A stretch of DNA of 64,000 nucleotides from positions 1-64,000 of the forward strand of contig JAECQP010000003.1 of the NCBI GenBank assembly GCA_015999745.1, written 5' to 3'. The stretch comes from Sphingobacteriia bacterium (GTDB lineage Bacteria; Bacteroidota; Bacteroidia; Chitinophagales; Chitinophagaceae). The translations under genes were made by a program, and so were the position numbers. Positions 18,660 to 28,780 of this stretch are shown piece by piece. Each line of letters begins with the position of its first letter. The stretch's first letter is position 1. Under the pieces are notes generated by a model. The model made no database searches, had not been told where the DNA came from, and saw only the letters and a list, made by a program, of their open reading frames with translations.

Positions 18660-21600
18660 TACTAAGAATATAATCTCTACCATTGATGGTAACGAAGCGG
18701 CAGCGTATATTGCTTACCGCGTGAATGAAGTGTGCGCCATCTACCCGATCACACCCTCATCTACCATGGCCGAACTGGCAGATGAATGGAGCGCTAAAGG
18801 CATTAAGAACATTTGGGGAAATATTCCCGATGTAATGGAAATGCAGAGCGAGGCCGGAGCTGCCGGCACCGTACATGGCGCCTTACAAACCGGGTCGCTC
18901 ACTACTACTTTTACGGCATCACAGGGGTTGATGCTGATGCTCCCCAATATGTACAAAATTGCGGGCGAGTTAACCCCCACCGTATTCCATGTAGCGGCAC
19001 GTTCGCTGGCTGCACAGGGCTTATCGATCTTTGGCGATCACCAGGATGTAATGGCGGCAAGAACTACCGGTTTTGCCATGCTGGGTTCTGCCAGCGTTCA
19101 GGAAGCACACGACTTTGCATTGATTGCACAGGCAGCTACTTTAAAATCCCGTATCCCGATCGTGCATTTCTTTGATGGTTTCCGTACCTCTCATGAGGTG
19201 AACAAGCTGGAACTGCTCTCCAACGAACAGATCAAATCCATGCTTCCCGACGAACTGATCATAGCACACCGCAACAGGGGGCTGAATCCGGAACATCCAT
19301 TCATCAGGGGTACTGCACAAAACCCGGATGTATATTTCCAGGGCAGAGAAACCGTAAATACATTCTATAACAACATGTCGGGCATTGTAGAAGAAGTGAT
19401 GAATGACTTCTATAAAATGACCGGCAGAAAATATGAACTGTTCCAGTACTCAGGTGCACCTGATGCCGACAGGCTCATTGTGGTAATGGGTTCAGGCGGA
19501 GAAACCGTAGATGAAACAGTAAAAGCCCTGAACGCTGCCGGAGAAAAAACCGGTGTGCTGCAGGTGCGCTTATACCGGCCATTCTCCCTGGAACATTTTA
19601 TTAAAGCATTACCAGCCACTGTAAAATCAATCGCCATTCTCGACAGAACCAAAGAGTCCGGTGCAGCTGGTGAACCCATGTACCAGGACGTACTGGCTAC
19701 CCTGGTGGAAGCATTCCAGAAAGGGAAAATCAAACACCTCCCCAAACTGATTGGCGGGCGTTACGGGCTTTCTTCCAAGGAGTTTACACCAGCCATGGTA
19801 AAAGCTGTTTTTGATGAACTGAAAAAAGAAGATCCTAAAAACGGATTCACCGTAGGTATCAACGATGATGTTACCCATCTGAGTTTATCCTATGATCCAT
19901 CCTTTAAACTGGATGAATCCGAATGGCGCCAGGGCCTGTTCTTTGGACTGGGGGCCGATGGCACCGTAGGCGCCAATAAAAACACCATTAAGATTATCGG
20001 GGAAAATACCGATTTATACGGACAGGGCTACTTTGTATACGATTCCAAAAAATCCGGTGCAAGAACCGTATCTCACCTGCGTTTCGGGCCAAAACCCATC
20101 CGTGCACCATACCTGATCAGCCAGGCCGACTTCATTGCCTGCCATCAGTTCAACTTTACCGAAAAAGTAGAAATGCTGGAGTTTGCCTGTGAAGGCGCCA
20201 CCTTCCTGCTGAACAGTCCGTACAGCAAAAATGAAGTTTGGGACAAACTCACCGGGCAGGTACAAAAAAGCATCATCAACAAGAAAATCAAATTTTATGT
20301 AATTGATGCAACCACTGTCGCGAGAGATACAGGAATGAATGGCAGAATCAATACCATCATGCAGACCTGCTATTTTGCATTATCCGGTGTATTACCCAGA
20401 GAAGAAGCCATTAAGCAGATCAAGAAAGCCATTGAAAAAACCTATTACAAGAAAGGCCCTAAAGTAATTGAACAAAACTTCCTTGCAGTAGATGCCACAC
20501 TGGCCAACATGCATGAAGTGAAATATCCCGGAACCGTTTCTGCAGCCGATCATAAGCTGATGACCGTTTCCGATAAAGCGCCCGATTTTGTGAAGAATGT
20601 AACCGCTGTAATGATGGCCGATCATGGAGATCAGTTACCGGTGAGCATGATGCCGATTGATGGCACTTATCCAAGCGGTACCACTCAGTGGGAAAAAAGA
20701 AATGTATCCGATCGTGTTGCTGTTTGGGAGCCGGACCTCTGCATCCAGTGCGGCAACTGCGCCTATGTTTGCCCCCACAGTGTTATCAGGGCCAAGTTTT
20801 ACCACAAGGATAATCTGAAGAAAGCGCCCGAAGGATTTAAACATGCCAATATCAATGCGAGGGGATTTCCGGAAACACAATATTCTTTACAGGTATACCT
20901 GGAAGACTGTACCGGTTGTAATTTATGTGTGGAAGTTTGTCCTGCCACCAATCCTGCCAATCGTGCACAGAAGGCGATTAACCTGGGGGAGAAAGAACCG
21001 ATACTGGAGGTGGAAAGACAGAACATTGCGCATTTTGAAAACATCACCTGGAACGACCGTTCAAAAATTGATTTCTCTACCGTACATGGAGCACAGTTCC
21101 TGGAACCCTTATTTGAATTCTCCGGCGCCTGCGCAGGTTGTGGTGAAACGCCTTACCTGAAACTCCTGTCTCAGTTATTCGGGGATCGTTTGCTGATTGC
21201 GAATGCAACCGGTTGTTCTTCTATCTACGGCGGCAACCTGCCCACCACTCCATGGACTTCCAACAAAGACGGAAGAGGTCCGGCCTGGGCCAACTCCCTG
21301 TTCGAAGACAATGCCGAGTTTGGATTGGGCATGCGGATCACTGCCGACAAGCAACTGGCCATCGCCAAACAATACCTGCTGGAACTGAAGGATCAGCTTG
21401 GTGAAGAATTGGTGAACGAGATCCTGAATGCACCACAAACGCTGGAGTCCGAACTGGCCAAACAACAGTTGCGCGTCCAGTTACTGAAAGAGCAATTAAA
21501 AGCCATCAATGCACCTGCTGCACATCACCTGCTATCGGTAGCTGATCAGTTGGTACGCAGAAGCGTATGGCTGGTGGGGGGAGACGGATGGGCTTACGAT

Positions 21601-22227
21601 ATTGGCTATGGCGGTGTAGACCATGCACTGGCCAGCGGAAGAAATGTAAAGATCCTGGTAATGGATACCGAAGTATATTCCAACACCGGCGGACAGTCTT
21701 CCAAATCCACTCCTACTGCGGCAACAGCCAAGTTTGCAGCGGGTGGCAAAGCCGGGGGCAAGAAAGACATGGCTATGCAAGCCATCTCCTATGGTAATGT
21801 GTATGTGGCCCGGATTGCATTCGGCGCCAATCCGCAGCAAACCCTGCTGGCAATGCGCGAAGCAGAAGCTTACGACGGCCCTGCATTGATTTTGGCATAC
21901 AGCCATTGTATTGCGCATGGTTACGATCTCAAAAACGGATTGGACCAGCAGAATAAAGCAGTGGCAAGCGGTCACTGGCCTTTGCTGCGCTACAACCCAA
22001 CACTGAGACTGAAAAACCAGAACCCGTTTGTGCTGGATTCTCCAAGACCTACTATTGGCCTGAAGGATTACGCGTACAACGAATTGCGTTATAAGGTGCT
22101 TACCCTTACCAATCCGGAAGAAGCAGAGCGCCTGATGAAACATGCGCAGGAGCTGGTGAACCTGAAATGGAGAAACTACGAAGAACTGGCTACTAAAAAA
22201 GCAAGCGATTTTGTTCCTTTGGCATAA
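18652..22227 (+). CDS. nifJ: Pyruvate:ferredoxin (flavodoxin) oxidoreductase
   Basis: This 1191-residue single-chain PFOR is the full length for the family. It oxidises pyruvate and CoA to acetyl-CoA and CO2 and reduces ferredoxin or flavodoxin. Domains in order: an N-terminal pyrimidine-binding domain (YPITPSS), a transketolase-C-like domain, the gamma domain, an 8Fe ferredoxin insert with C697-x2-C700-x2-C703-x3-C707 and C753-x2-C756-x2-C759-x3-C763, then the third-cluster/TPP domain beginning with CAGCGE (C827, C830) and carrying GDGWAYDIGYGG and NTGGQSSKSTPT for TPP-Mg binding. All expected motifs are intact. It is coupled to the upstream GltD-like gene and is 15 bases before the DHOD-like gene. 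The oxygen lability of PFOR suggests low-oxygen use. Confidence 0.95.
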   Translation: MSNTKNIISTIDGNEAAAYIAYRVNEVCAIYPITPSSTMAELADEWSAKGIKNIWGNIPDVMEMQSEAGAAGTVHGALQTGSLTTTFTASQGLMLMLPNMYKIAGELTPTVFHVAARSLAAQGLSIFGDHQDVMAARTTGFAMLGSASVQEAHDFALIAQAATLKSRIPIVHFFDGFRTSHEVNKLELLSNEQIKSMLPDELIIAHRNRGLNPEHPFIRGTAQNPDVYFQGRETVNTFYNNMSGIVEEVMNDFYKMTGRKYELFQYSGAPDADRLIVVMGSGGETVDETVKALNAAGEKTGVLQVRLYRPFSLEHFIKALPATVKSIAILDRTKESGAAGEPMYQDVLATLVEAFQKGKIKHLPKLIGGRYGLSSKEFTPAMVKAVFDELKKEDPKNGFTVGINDDVTHLSLSYDPSFKLDESEWRQGLFFGLGADGTVGANKNTIKIIGENTDLYGQGYFVYDSKKSGARTVSHLRFGPKPIRAPYLISQADFIACHQFNFTEKVEMLEFACEGATFLLNSPYSKNEVWDKLTGQVQKSIINKKIKFYVIDATTVARDTGMNGRINTIMQTCYFALSGVLPREEAIKQIKKAIEKTYYKKGPKVIEQNFLAVDATLANMHEVKYPGTVSAADHKLMTVSDKAPDFVKNVTAVMMADHGDQLPVSMMPIDGTYPSGTTQWEKRNVSDRVAVWEPDLCIQCGNCAYVCPHSVIRAKFYHKDNLKKAPEGFKHANINARGFPETQYSLQVYLEDCTGCNLCVEVCPATNPANRAQKAINLGEKEPILEVERQNIAHFENITWNDRSKIDFSTVHGAQFLEPLFEFSGACAGCGETPYLKLLSQLFGDRLLIANATGCSSIYGGNLPTTPWTSNKDGRGPAWANSLFEDNAEFGLGMRITADKQLAIAKQYLLELKDQLGEELVNEILNAPQTLESELAKQQLRVQLLKEQLKAINAPAAHHLLSVADQLVRRSVWLVGGDGWAYDIGYGGVDHALASGRNVKILVMDTEVYSNTGGQSSKSTPTAATAKFAAGGKAGGKKDMAMQAISYGNVYVARIAFGANPQQTLLAMREAEAYDGPALILAYSHCIAHGYDLKNGLDQQNKAVASGHWPLLRYNPTLRLKNQNPFVLDSPRPTIGLKDYAYNELRYKVLTLTNPEEAERLMKHAQELVNLKWRNYEELATKKASDFVPLA

Positions 22228-22242
22228 ACTAAAAACAAGCAC

Positions 22243-23229
22243 ATGAAGATACAAGCATCCTATATGGGGCTGGAGCTGAACGCTCCGATCATTGTTTCGG
22301 CCTGCACCTTATCTAACCATACAGACAATATTGTTCAAATGGAAGATAATGGCGCCGGAGCTGTTGTCATGTTCTCCCTCTTCGAAGAACAGATTAAAAA
22401 AGAAGAGGCCGGTTTTAAAAATATCCTATCCAATACGTCCAATGCCTTCCCCGAGGCATTGGACTATTTTCCTGAACTGGATGAATACAATATGGGTAGC
22501 GATGAGTACCTCGAGCATATCCGGAAAGCCAAAGAAAGGGTGAAAATTCCCATCATCGGCAGCCTGAACGGTATCAGCAACGAAGGCTGGATTGAGTATT
22601 CCAAAAAAATGGAACAGGCCGGGGCCGATGCTATTGAGATCAATATCTTTTTCATCCCCGCAGATCTCGCTATCTCTTCGGCCGAAGTGGAGCACCGTTA
22701 TCTCAACATCATTGAAACCGTGAAGAATACCGTGAAAATTCCGGTGGCCGTAAAGCTTAACCCATACTTCAGCTCCATCGGGAATATGTCCTTGCGAATG
22801 CAGGGAGCGGGCGCTGATGCCCTGGTATTATTCAATCGTTTTTACCAGCCCGATTTCGACATCAATGAACTGCTGATCAAAACCGATCTGCATTACAGCG
22901 ACTCCAATGAAATCCGGCTGCCGCTTTTATGGACTGCTTTGCTGTACGGGAAAACCAATATATCGCTGGCAGCCACCACCGGAGTGCAGAGTGCCATTGA
23001 AGTGATCAAATACTTACTGGCCGGGGCAGATGTGGTTATGACAGCATCCTCGTTGTACAAAAACGGAATTCCTTATCTGAAGATGATGAACAAGGAACTG
23101 CAGGACTGGATGTATATGATGGGATTTGAAGACCTGAAATCATTCCGTGGTTTACTGAGCCAGCAACATGTTGCAGATCCAACGGCTTATGAGCGGGCCA
23201 ACTATATTAAAATCCTGGAAGGCGCATAA
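22243..23229 (+). CDS. Dihydroorotate dehydrogenase-like protein
   Basis: This 328-residue TIM-barrel flavoprotein is of the DHOD/PreA superfamily. It has the N-terminal strand and substrate region (LNAPIIVSACTLS), the central GADAIEINIF strand, PVAVKLNPYF with the conserved Lys that contacts FMN, and GADVVMTASSLYKNG near the FMN phosphate site. It lacks the C-terminal ferredoxin domain found in PreA and the length of PyrD class 2. It is third in an operon with the GltD-like protein and PFOR, not with pyrimidine genes, so a role in pyrimidine synthesis is doubtful. It may act as an electron-transfer or reductase partner; the true substrate is unknown. Confidence 0.82.
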   Translation: MKIQASYMGLELNAPIIVSACTLSNHTDNIVQMEDNGAGAVVMFSLFEEQIKKEEAGFKNILSNTSNAFPEALDYFPELDEYNMGSDEYLEHIRKAKERVKIPIIGSLNGISNEGWIEYSKKMEQAGADAIEINIFFIPADLAISSAEVEHRYLNIIETVKNTVKIPVAVKLNPYFSSIGNMSLRMQGAGADALVLFNRFYQPDFDINELLIKTDLHYSDSNEIRLPLLWTALLYGKTNISLAATTGVQSAIEVIKYLLAGADVVMTASSLYKNGIPYLKMMNKELQDWMYMMGFEDLKSFRGLLSQQHVADPTAYERANYIKILEGA

Positions 23230-23264
23230 GTATTTCCTACAAAGGTAAGATGGGATAGCGAAAA

Positions 23265-23612
23265 CTAATGATGCTCGTAATAAGGGATCTCATCATGGCT
23301 TTCAGTTTCCTCTTGTTTCCAGTAAGCAGGTGTAACCACATGCCCGTTCCTGGTTTTCAGCAGCCTGCCATAAATGGCATTGATGGGATTAAATGTATAA
23401 TCGCTGACACCCACGGTATAGGTTTCCGGAACCAGTGACGGATCAGCCGGTGCATCTTTAGGCGCAGGCGAGGAAACAGCCACTACAACAAATCCGTTAT
23501 AGCCCAGCAGGTCTTTCAGGAAAGCGAGTCTTTCCGGAGATACCTGCTTCTCCACGATACCACATTTAATACCGTCCAGTTCTTCAAATTCGTGATTTTT
23601 ATTAATAGCCAT
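23265..23612 (-). CDS. Uncharacterised 115-residue protein at the end of the nuo operon
   Basis: I do not recognise a family. It is a soluble protein with no signal peptide or membrane segment. The first 50 residues look like a mixed alpha/beta fold (LAFLKDLLGYNGFVVVAVSS). The middle is Pro-rich (APKDAPADPSLVPE), followed by TYTVGVSDYTFNPINAIYGRLLKT, and the end is acidic with several His. It starts 7 bases after the nuoN stop on the same strand, so it is very likely the last gene of the complex I operon. It could be an accessory or assembly factor, but nothing in the sequence proves it. It ends 35 bases from the convergent DHOD-like gene. Confidence 0.65.
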   Translation of the reverse strand: MAINKNHEFEELDGIKCGIVEKQVSPERLAFLKDLLGYNGFVVVAVSSPAPKDAPADPSLVPETYTVGVSDYTFNPINAIYGRLLKTRNGHVVTPAYWKQEETESHDEIPYYEHH

Positions 23613-23619
23613 AATGCAA

Positions 23620-25017
23620 CTAATGTAGTGATTGAATATAATCGTAAATCCAGCCCATCATTCCGGTCAGTACAATACCAATGCCGCAAATAATCATTCC
23701 CAGTTTGGGGGCAGCGCCGATCTTAATAGCAGGAACAGGTGTATCGTTCTGGTCCATGAAGATGGCCCTTATAACACGAAGATAATAGTATAGCGAAATG
23801 ATCATGTTCAGTGCGGCAATCAGCAGGTATATATAACTTCCTTTGGAACCTCCTGCTGTCAGCAGGAACAACTTACCAAAGAAGCCCGCAGTTGGGGGAA
23901 TTCCTGCCAGGGAAAACAGCGCCAGCGCCATCACCCAGCCCAGGAAGGGATTGGTTTGATAGAGCCCTTTGTAGTCATCAATATTTTCCTTGCCGCTGTT
24001 CTCTCCGATCACTGTAGCCACACCAAATGCAGCCAGGTTGGAGAACAGGTAAACCAGCACAAAATAAACGACTGCCGTAGAACTGCCAATGTCTCCACTA
24101 CTAACACCTACCAGTATAAAACCCACCTGGGCAATGGATGAAAAAGCCAGGAACCGCTTGATATTCTGCTGGCGAACGGCAAAAAGGTTACCGATCAGCA
24201 TGGATGCAACAGACAGGATCACGATCAATAGGTACCAGGTGGTTTCAATGGGTTGAAACACTTTATATAAAACCGTCATCAAAATAAAGGCCACAGCGCC
24301 CTTGGATACAACCGATAAAAAAGCGGTAACCGGAACCGGCGCCCCTTCATACACATCTGCTGTCCATAAATGAAATGGAACAATCGACAGTTTAAACGCA
24401 AGTGCACTGAACAGGAAAATAAATGCCATGATGAACAGGCCCGATCCATCCGCCAGTTGAGGCAGTTCTGTAAAACTGATGGTGCCAGTAATACCATATA
24501 TCAGGGAAATACCAAAAAGGAGAATACCTGAAGAAAAGGCGGAAGAAAGGATCAGTTTCATGGCGCCTTCAGAAGACCTTTTTTTATCCAGATCAAAATT
24601 GGTCATAGCAGCAACAGGAATGGTAGCCAGTTCCAGGGAAAGATAAAAGATCAACAGGTTGCCCCCTGAAATCATAAAGTACATGCCCAGCAATGCAGAG
24701 AGCATCAGCAAAAAGAATTCAGCAAGATGTGCCGTTTTCTTTAACCAATCGGAACAGAGTAAGGAAATCAGGTACACGCCCAAACCCAGTATATTCTTTT
24801 GCAAAGCGATCAACGGTGTAGTATGGTACATATTACCAAAAAGCGATCCTTCCCCGTTAAAGAAGAAACCCAGTATCAGGTTCGCCAGCAAAAGCGTTTG
24901 CACCAATGGAAGCAACCGGTCATTGTTCATCCCCTTGCCTACCTTAATAAACAACAGCAGGAAAATAATGGCGGTCACCATCAGTTCATTTTTCATCAAT
25001 AGGAGCAATTCATTCAT
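23620..25017 (-). CDS. nuoN: NADH-quinone oxidoreductase subunit N
   Basis: This 465-residue antiporter-like membrane subunit of complex I has about fourteen hydrophobic segments. The proton-channel region reads HLWTADVYEGAPVPVTAFLSVVSKGA, with the Lys of the broken helix and the Glu of the upstream segment (LSLELATIPV) both present. It follows nuoM by 11 bases and is followed by the 115-residue gene. Together with NuoL and NuoM it pumps protons in the membrane arm. Confidence 0.95.
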   Translation of the reverse strand: MNELLLLMKNELMVTAIIFLLLFIKVGKGMNNDRLLPLVQTLLLANLILGFFFNGEGSLFGNMYHTTPLIALQKNILGLGVYLISLLCSDWLKKTAHLAEFFLLMLSALLGMYFMISGGNLLIFYLSLELATIPVAAMTNFDLDKKRSSEGAMKLILSSAFSSGILLFGISLIYGITGTISFTELPQLADGSGLFIMAFIFLFSALAFKLSIVPFHLWTADVYEGAPVPVTAFLSVVSKGAVAFILMTVLYKVFQPIETTWYLLIVILSVASMLIGNLFAVRQQNIKRFLAFSSIAQVGFILVGVSSGDIGSSTAVVYFVLVYLFSNLAAFGVATVIGENSGKENIDDYKGLYQTNPFLGWVMALALFSLAGIPPTAGFFGKLFLLTAGGSKGSYIYLLIAALNMIISLYYYLRVIRAIFMDQNDTPVPAIKIGAAPKLGMIICGIGIVLTGMMGWIYDYIQSLH

Positions 25018-25028
25018 CCTGTTATAAT

Positions 25029-26507
25029 TTATTTTCCAGCAATTCTGTTCACAATAATTTCAGCACCCGGCGTCAGCAGTTCATTCAGCCATCCCGGAGC
25101 AAGACCAATACTTAAGATTCCTGCCAGCAGTATGATTGCCGCGAGTTTCTCGTTCCAGGCGGCATCTTTCAGTTGCAGGTGTTCCGGATTGGTAACAGGG
25201 CCCATCGCCGTTTTACCAACCGCTCTGAGAATATACACGGCTGTAACCACAATCGACATAGCAGCGGCAATGGTTGCAACACGGTGGAACACATCATCGT
25301 TTTCCCAGGAGCCTACAAACACCGTCATTTCTGCCACGAATCCGCTTAATCCGGGCAGGCCCAGGGAACACAGTCCTACCAAAAACAATACAGTGGTAAT
25401 AAAGGGCATCACTTTCATGAGCCCACCCATTTCATTGACCATACGGGTATGGGTTCTGTCGTAAATCATCCCGATCACAGCAAAGAAAAGGGCCGTCATC
25501 AAACCGTGAGAAATCATCTGCATCAATGCGCCGGTTACCGCGGTTTGCGTGAGCATACCAATCGCCAGCAGGCTGAATCCTACGTGGCTCACCGAAGAGT
25601 ACGCATTAATGTATTTCAGGTCTTTCTGCATCATGGTCACAAATGCACCATACAATATGGCAATGGAAGAAAGTACAATGATAATATTGGCGTATTCCCT
25701 GGCGCCTTCGGGCAACAGGTAAACGGCTACCCTTAAACAACCGTATCCGCCCAGTTTCATAGAAATCCCTGCCAGGAACATGGAACCCGCAGTTGGTGCG
25801 GAGGAGTGACCGTCGGGCACCCAGGTATGCAAAGGAAAGAGTGCGGTGAACACACCAAATCCGAGGAACATGAAAGGAAAGATCAGATTTTGCCTGTCGG
25901 TGGGAATCTGAGCATTGGCCAGGTTCATGATATCAAAATCGTGTCCGCCGGAAAAATACAGTCCCAGCATACCCACAATAATCAACCCCGAGCCCATCAT
26001 CAGCATCAGTACCAGTTTATTGGCGCTGTATTCTTTTTTACCGCTACCCCAGATGCCGATCAGCAGGTATTTGGGAACCACCGAAATTTCGAGGAAAAAA
26101 AAGAGTACAAATAAATTAAGTGAAATGAAGAATCCATAAGCGCCCAAGGCCAGGAGGATCAGGAGAAAATAAAACTCCTTGGTCATTTTTTCTATATTCC
26201 AGGAAACCAGCACACCTGCTATCACCACAAGCGCGGTAAGCAGGATCATAGAAACAGAGATCCCATCCACCCCTATATGAAAATGGATATTCAGCGCATC
26301 GATCAGGGGAAAGTTCTGTTCAAACAACATTTGAGCAGCCTGCCCTGCCGATCGCTCGGCACGGAAAACAAACAGCAACAATAAGGCAAACAGCAATTGA
26401 ACAACAGATCCTGCCAGGGAAATCCATCTAACCTGCTGTTTGGTACGGGACAGCAGTACTGCAATGGCAGTAAGTAAAGGAGCTCCTAATAGTAATAATA
26501 GATTCAT
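25029..26507 (-). CDS. nuoM: NADH-quinone oxidoreductase subunit M
   Basis: This 492-residue antiporter-like subunit starts at the ATG at 26507; the codon before it is TTG. Its hallmarks are FFFLEISVVPKYLLIG with the channel Glu and FPLHTWVPDGHSSAPTAGSMFLAGISMKLGGYG with the channel Lys residues. About fourteen membrane segments are visible. It lies 23 bases downstream of nuoL. All key charged residues for proton translocation appear intact. Confidence 0.95.
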   Translation of the reverse strand: MNLLLLLGAPLLTAIAVLLSRTKQQVRWISLAGSVVQLLFALLLLFVFRAERSAGQAAQMLFEQNFPLIDALNIHFHIGVDGISVSMILLTALVVIAGVLVSWNIEKMTKEFYFLLILLALGAYGFFISLNLFVLFFFLEISVVPKYLLIGIWGSGKKEYSANKLVLMLMMGSGLIIVGMLGLYFSGGHDFDIMNLANAQIPTDRQNLIFPFMFLGFGVFTALFPLHTWVPDGHSSAPTAGSMFLAGISMKLGGYGCLRVAVYLLPEGAREYANIIIVLSSIAILYGAFVTMMQKDLKYINAYSSVSHVGFSLLAIGMLTQTAVTGALMQMISHGLMTALFFAVIGMIYDRTHTRMVNEMGGLMKVMPFITTVLFLVGLCSLGLPGLSGFVAEMTVFVGSWENDDVFHRVATIAAAMSIVVTAVYILRAVGKTAMGPVTNPEHLQLKDAAWNEKLAAIILLAGILSIGLAPGWLNELLTPGAEIIVNRIAGK

Positions 26508-26530
26508 CAATTCTTATTTAGCAATGGCTC

Positions 26531-28462
26531 TCACCATACATATATGAACAATACAGATAACACAATCACTGTACTCAATACATAAATACCGTATTGTTGC
26601 ACTTTACCGGACTGCATTTTCTTAATTCCTTCTGATACAGACAATGTTACATTTCCTGTAAAATTCACCAGCCCATCCACCACATTCCGGTCGAACCAGG
26701 CAGCCGGACGGCCAACCAGGTTGAAGAGGACTTTTTTAGTGATTAGCAGGTATAATTCATCTATATAAAATTTATGATAGGCTGCAGTGTATAACCCGCC
26801 CAGTGAAGCGCTAACCCTGGCTGGCTTGTCATTTTTCAATTTGTACATTACCAGTGCAGCAAAGATGCCGGCAAGTCCCAATGCAACCGGTGCAATGGAA
26901 AAAGATAAATGAAAATGAGATTCCAATGGTTTCCCGTCGGAACTTACCAATGTTCCAAAAGGGATGAATCCGGCGAATAAAGCGCCCGCAGCCAGTAATA
27001 CCAGCGGCAGTACCATGGCAAAACCACCCTCTCCATGATGTTCCCCATGCGGATGATACGGTTTGCTCCAGAAAATATTGAAGTACAAACGGAACATGTA
27101 AAAAGCGGTAATACCGGAAGTGATCAATGCAATATAATAAATGGCCTGGTTGTGCTGATAAGCAGCAAGCAATATCTCTTCCTTACTGAAGAATCCTGCC
27201 AGCGGCGGCACGCCCGCAATAGCCAGGCAGGCAATCAGGAACGTGATATGTGTAATGGGCAGGTATTTTCGGAGGCCACCCATATCCTTCATTTCGTTAC
27301 TGTGTACATAGTGAATCACCGAACCTGCACCCAGGAACAAGAGGGCTTTGAACATGGCGTGTGTAAACAGGTGGAAGATGGAAGCGGTATAACCCAGCCC
27401 CTCTTCGCCGCCGTATTTGGATACGCCCAGTGCAAACATCATGTACCCGATCTGCGACATGGTGGAATACGCCAGCACTCTTTTAATATCGGTTTGCGTA
27501 CAGGCAATGATTGCGGCGAAAATGGCAGACACAGCGCCAACCCAGCCAATTCCTTCCAGCACTTCAGGTGTAGTAATGGCGAAAACAGGAAATAACCTGG
27601 CAACAAGGTATACACCCGCCACCACCATGGTGGCGGCATGGATCAGGGCAGATACCGGAGTAGGACCTTCCATGGCGTCCGGCAGCCAGATATGCAGGGG
27701 AAACATAGCGCTCTTACCTGCACCACCAATGAATACCAGCACAGCACCCCAGGTTAATGCGGAAATACCCATGAAAGAATAACCGGCAGCGGTTTGCAGT
27801 TCGGAAGAACCGGGTGTGGTAAGCCGCTGAATCAGTTCGGCAAAACTCAGTGTATTGGAACAATAACTCAGTATCAGTATTCCGATCAGGAATCCGAGGT
27901 CGGCAAAACGGGTAACAATAAATGCTTTCTTGCTGGCCGCTACTGCACTCGGTTTTTCATAATAGAAGCCAATCAGCAGAAAGGAAGACACCCCAACCAG
28001 CTCCCAGAAAATATAGATCTGGAAAATATTGGTTGCCAGTACCAGTCCCAGCATGGAGAAGGAGAACAGGCCCAGGAAGGAATAATAGACCGGGAAGCGC
28101 GCTTCTCCCTTCATATAACCCAGGCTGTATATATGCACCATCAGCGACACAAAGGTTACCACCACCAGCATCACCACAGAAATAGGATCAATCATCAGTC
28201 CCATGTCGATGGAGAGGGTTTTGGAAAATTGCAGCCATACAAACTGCAATGGAACAAACTGCTGATAAACGCCGTTCACTTTCCCGTACACAAAGAAATA
28301 TTCATATGCGGTCTGGAAAGCGAGTAAGCAGGAAATCAGCAACAGTAAAGTGCCGATTAAGCCAGCGGTTTTACTGAAATACTTTTTGCCGAATAAACCC
28401 AGCAACAAAAAACCTGCAAAGGGCAACAAAGGAATCAGGGCTATATTAATGGCGTTGGGCAT
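26531..28462 (-). CDS. nuoL: NADH-quinone oxidoreductase subunit L
   Basis: This 643-residue protein is the largest membrane subunit, with about sixteen segments. It includes the long lateral helix region and the terminal anchor (TVIVLSVLFIYVW). The channel motifs FWELVGVSSFLLIGFYYEKPSA and HIWLPDAMEGPTPVSALIHAATMVVAGVYL are complete. The His-rich stretch near residue 475 (HPHGEHHGEGG) lies in a loop. It is 3 bases downstream of nuoK. It couples quinone reduction to proton export at the distal end of the arm. Confidence 0.96.
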   Translation of the reverse strand: MPNAINIALIPLLPFAGFLLLGLFGKKYFSKTAGLIGTLLLLISCLLAFQTAYEYFFVYGKVNGVYQQFVPLQFVWLQFSKTLSIDMGLMIDPISVVMLVVVTFVSLMVHIYSLGYMKGEARFPVYYSFLGLFSFSMLGLVLATNIFQIYIFWELVGVSSFLLIGFYYEKPSAVAASKKAFIVTRFADLGFLIGILILSYCSNTLSFAELIQRLTTPGSSELQTAAGYSFMGISALTWGAVLVFIGGAGKSAMFPLHIWLPDAMEGPTPVSALIHAATMVVAGVYLVARLFPVFAITTPEVLEGIGWVGAVSAIFAAIIACTQTDIKRVLAYSTMSQIGYMMFALGVSKYGGEEGLGYTASIFHLFTHAMFKALLFLGAGSVIHYVHSNEMKDMGGLRKYLPITHITFLIACLAIAGVPPLAGFFSKEEILLAAYQHNQAIYYIALITSGITAFYMFRLYFNIFWSKPYHPHGEHHGEGGFAMVLPLVLLAAGALFAGFIPFGTLVSSDGKPLESHFHLSFSIAPVALGLAGIFAALVMYKLKNDKPARVSASLGGLYTAAYHKFYIDELYLLITKKVLFNLVGRPAAWFDRNVVDGLVNFTGNVTLSVSEGIKKMQSGKVQQYGIYVLSTVIVLSVLFIYVW

Positions 28463-28465
28463 GGG

Positions 28466-28780
28466 TTAATACTTTAAGTCTTCTGCGGATGCTACATCAA
28501 TGGACTGGTGGCTGCGGTAGAGGTTAATAATGATGGCAATTCCTACGGCGGCTTCGGCAGCAGCAATCGCAATAACAAATACCGTAAAGAACAACCCGTC
28601 CATTTTTCCGGGCCAGAGATATTTATTGAATGCTATAAAATTGAGGTTAACACTGTTCAATATCAGCTCGGTACTCATCAGCATCGTAATCAGGTTTCTC
28701 CTGGTGAAGAAGCCATAAACGCCAATAAAGAAGAGTGCGGCGCTGATAAATAAAATATGGTAAAGTCCTGGTTCCATCAT
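28466..28780 (-). CDS. nuoK: NADH-quinone oxidoreductase subunit K
   Basis: This 104-residue protein has three membrane helices. The two membrane Glu residues essential for proton transfer in this subunit are present: Glu38 in STELILNSVNLNF and Glu76 in AAAEAAVG. Its start overlaps the end of nuoJ by four bases, typical of the nuoJK pair. Confidence 0.95.
   Translation of the reverse strand: MMEPGLYHILFISAALFFIGVYGFFTRRNLITMLMSTELILNSVNLNFIAFNKYLWPGKMDGLFFTVFVIAIAAAEAAVGIAIIINLYRSHQSIDVASAEDLKY

Noticed and set aside
21532-22254. 240-codon minus-strand open frame.
   Set aside because: Antisense to nifJ, whose motifs prove the other strand is coding.
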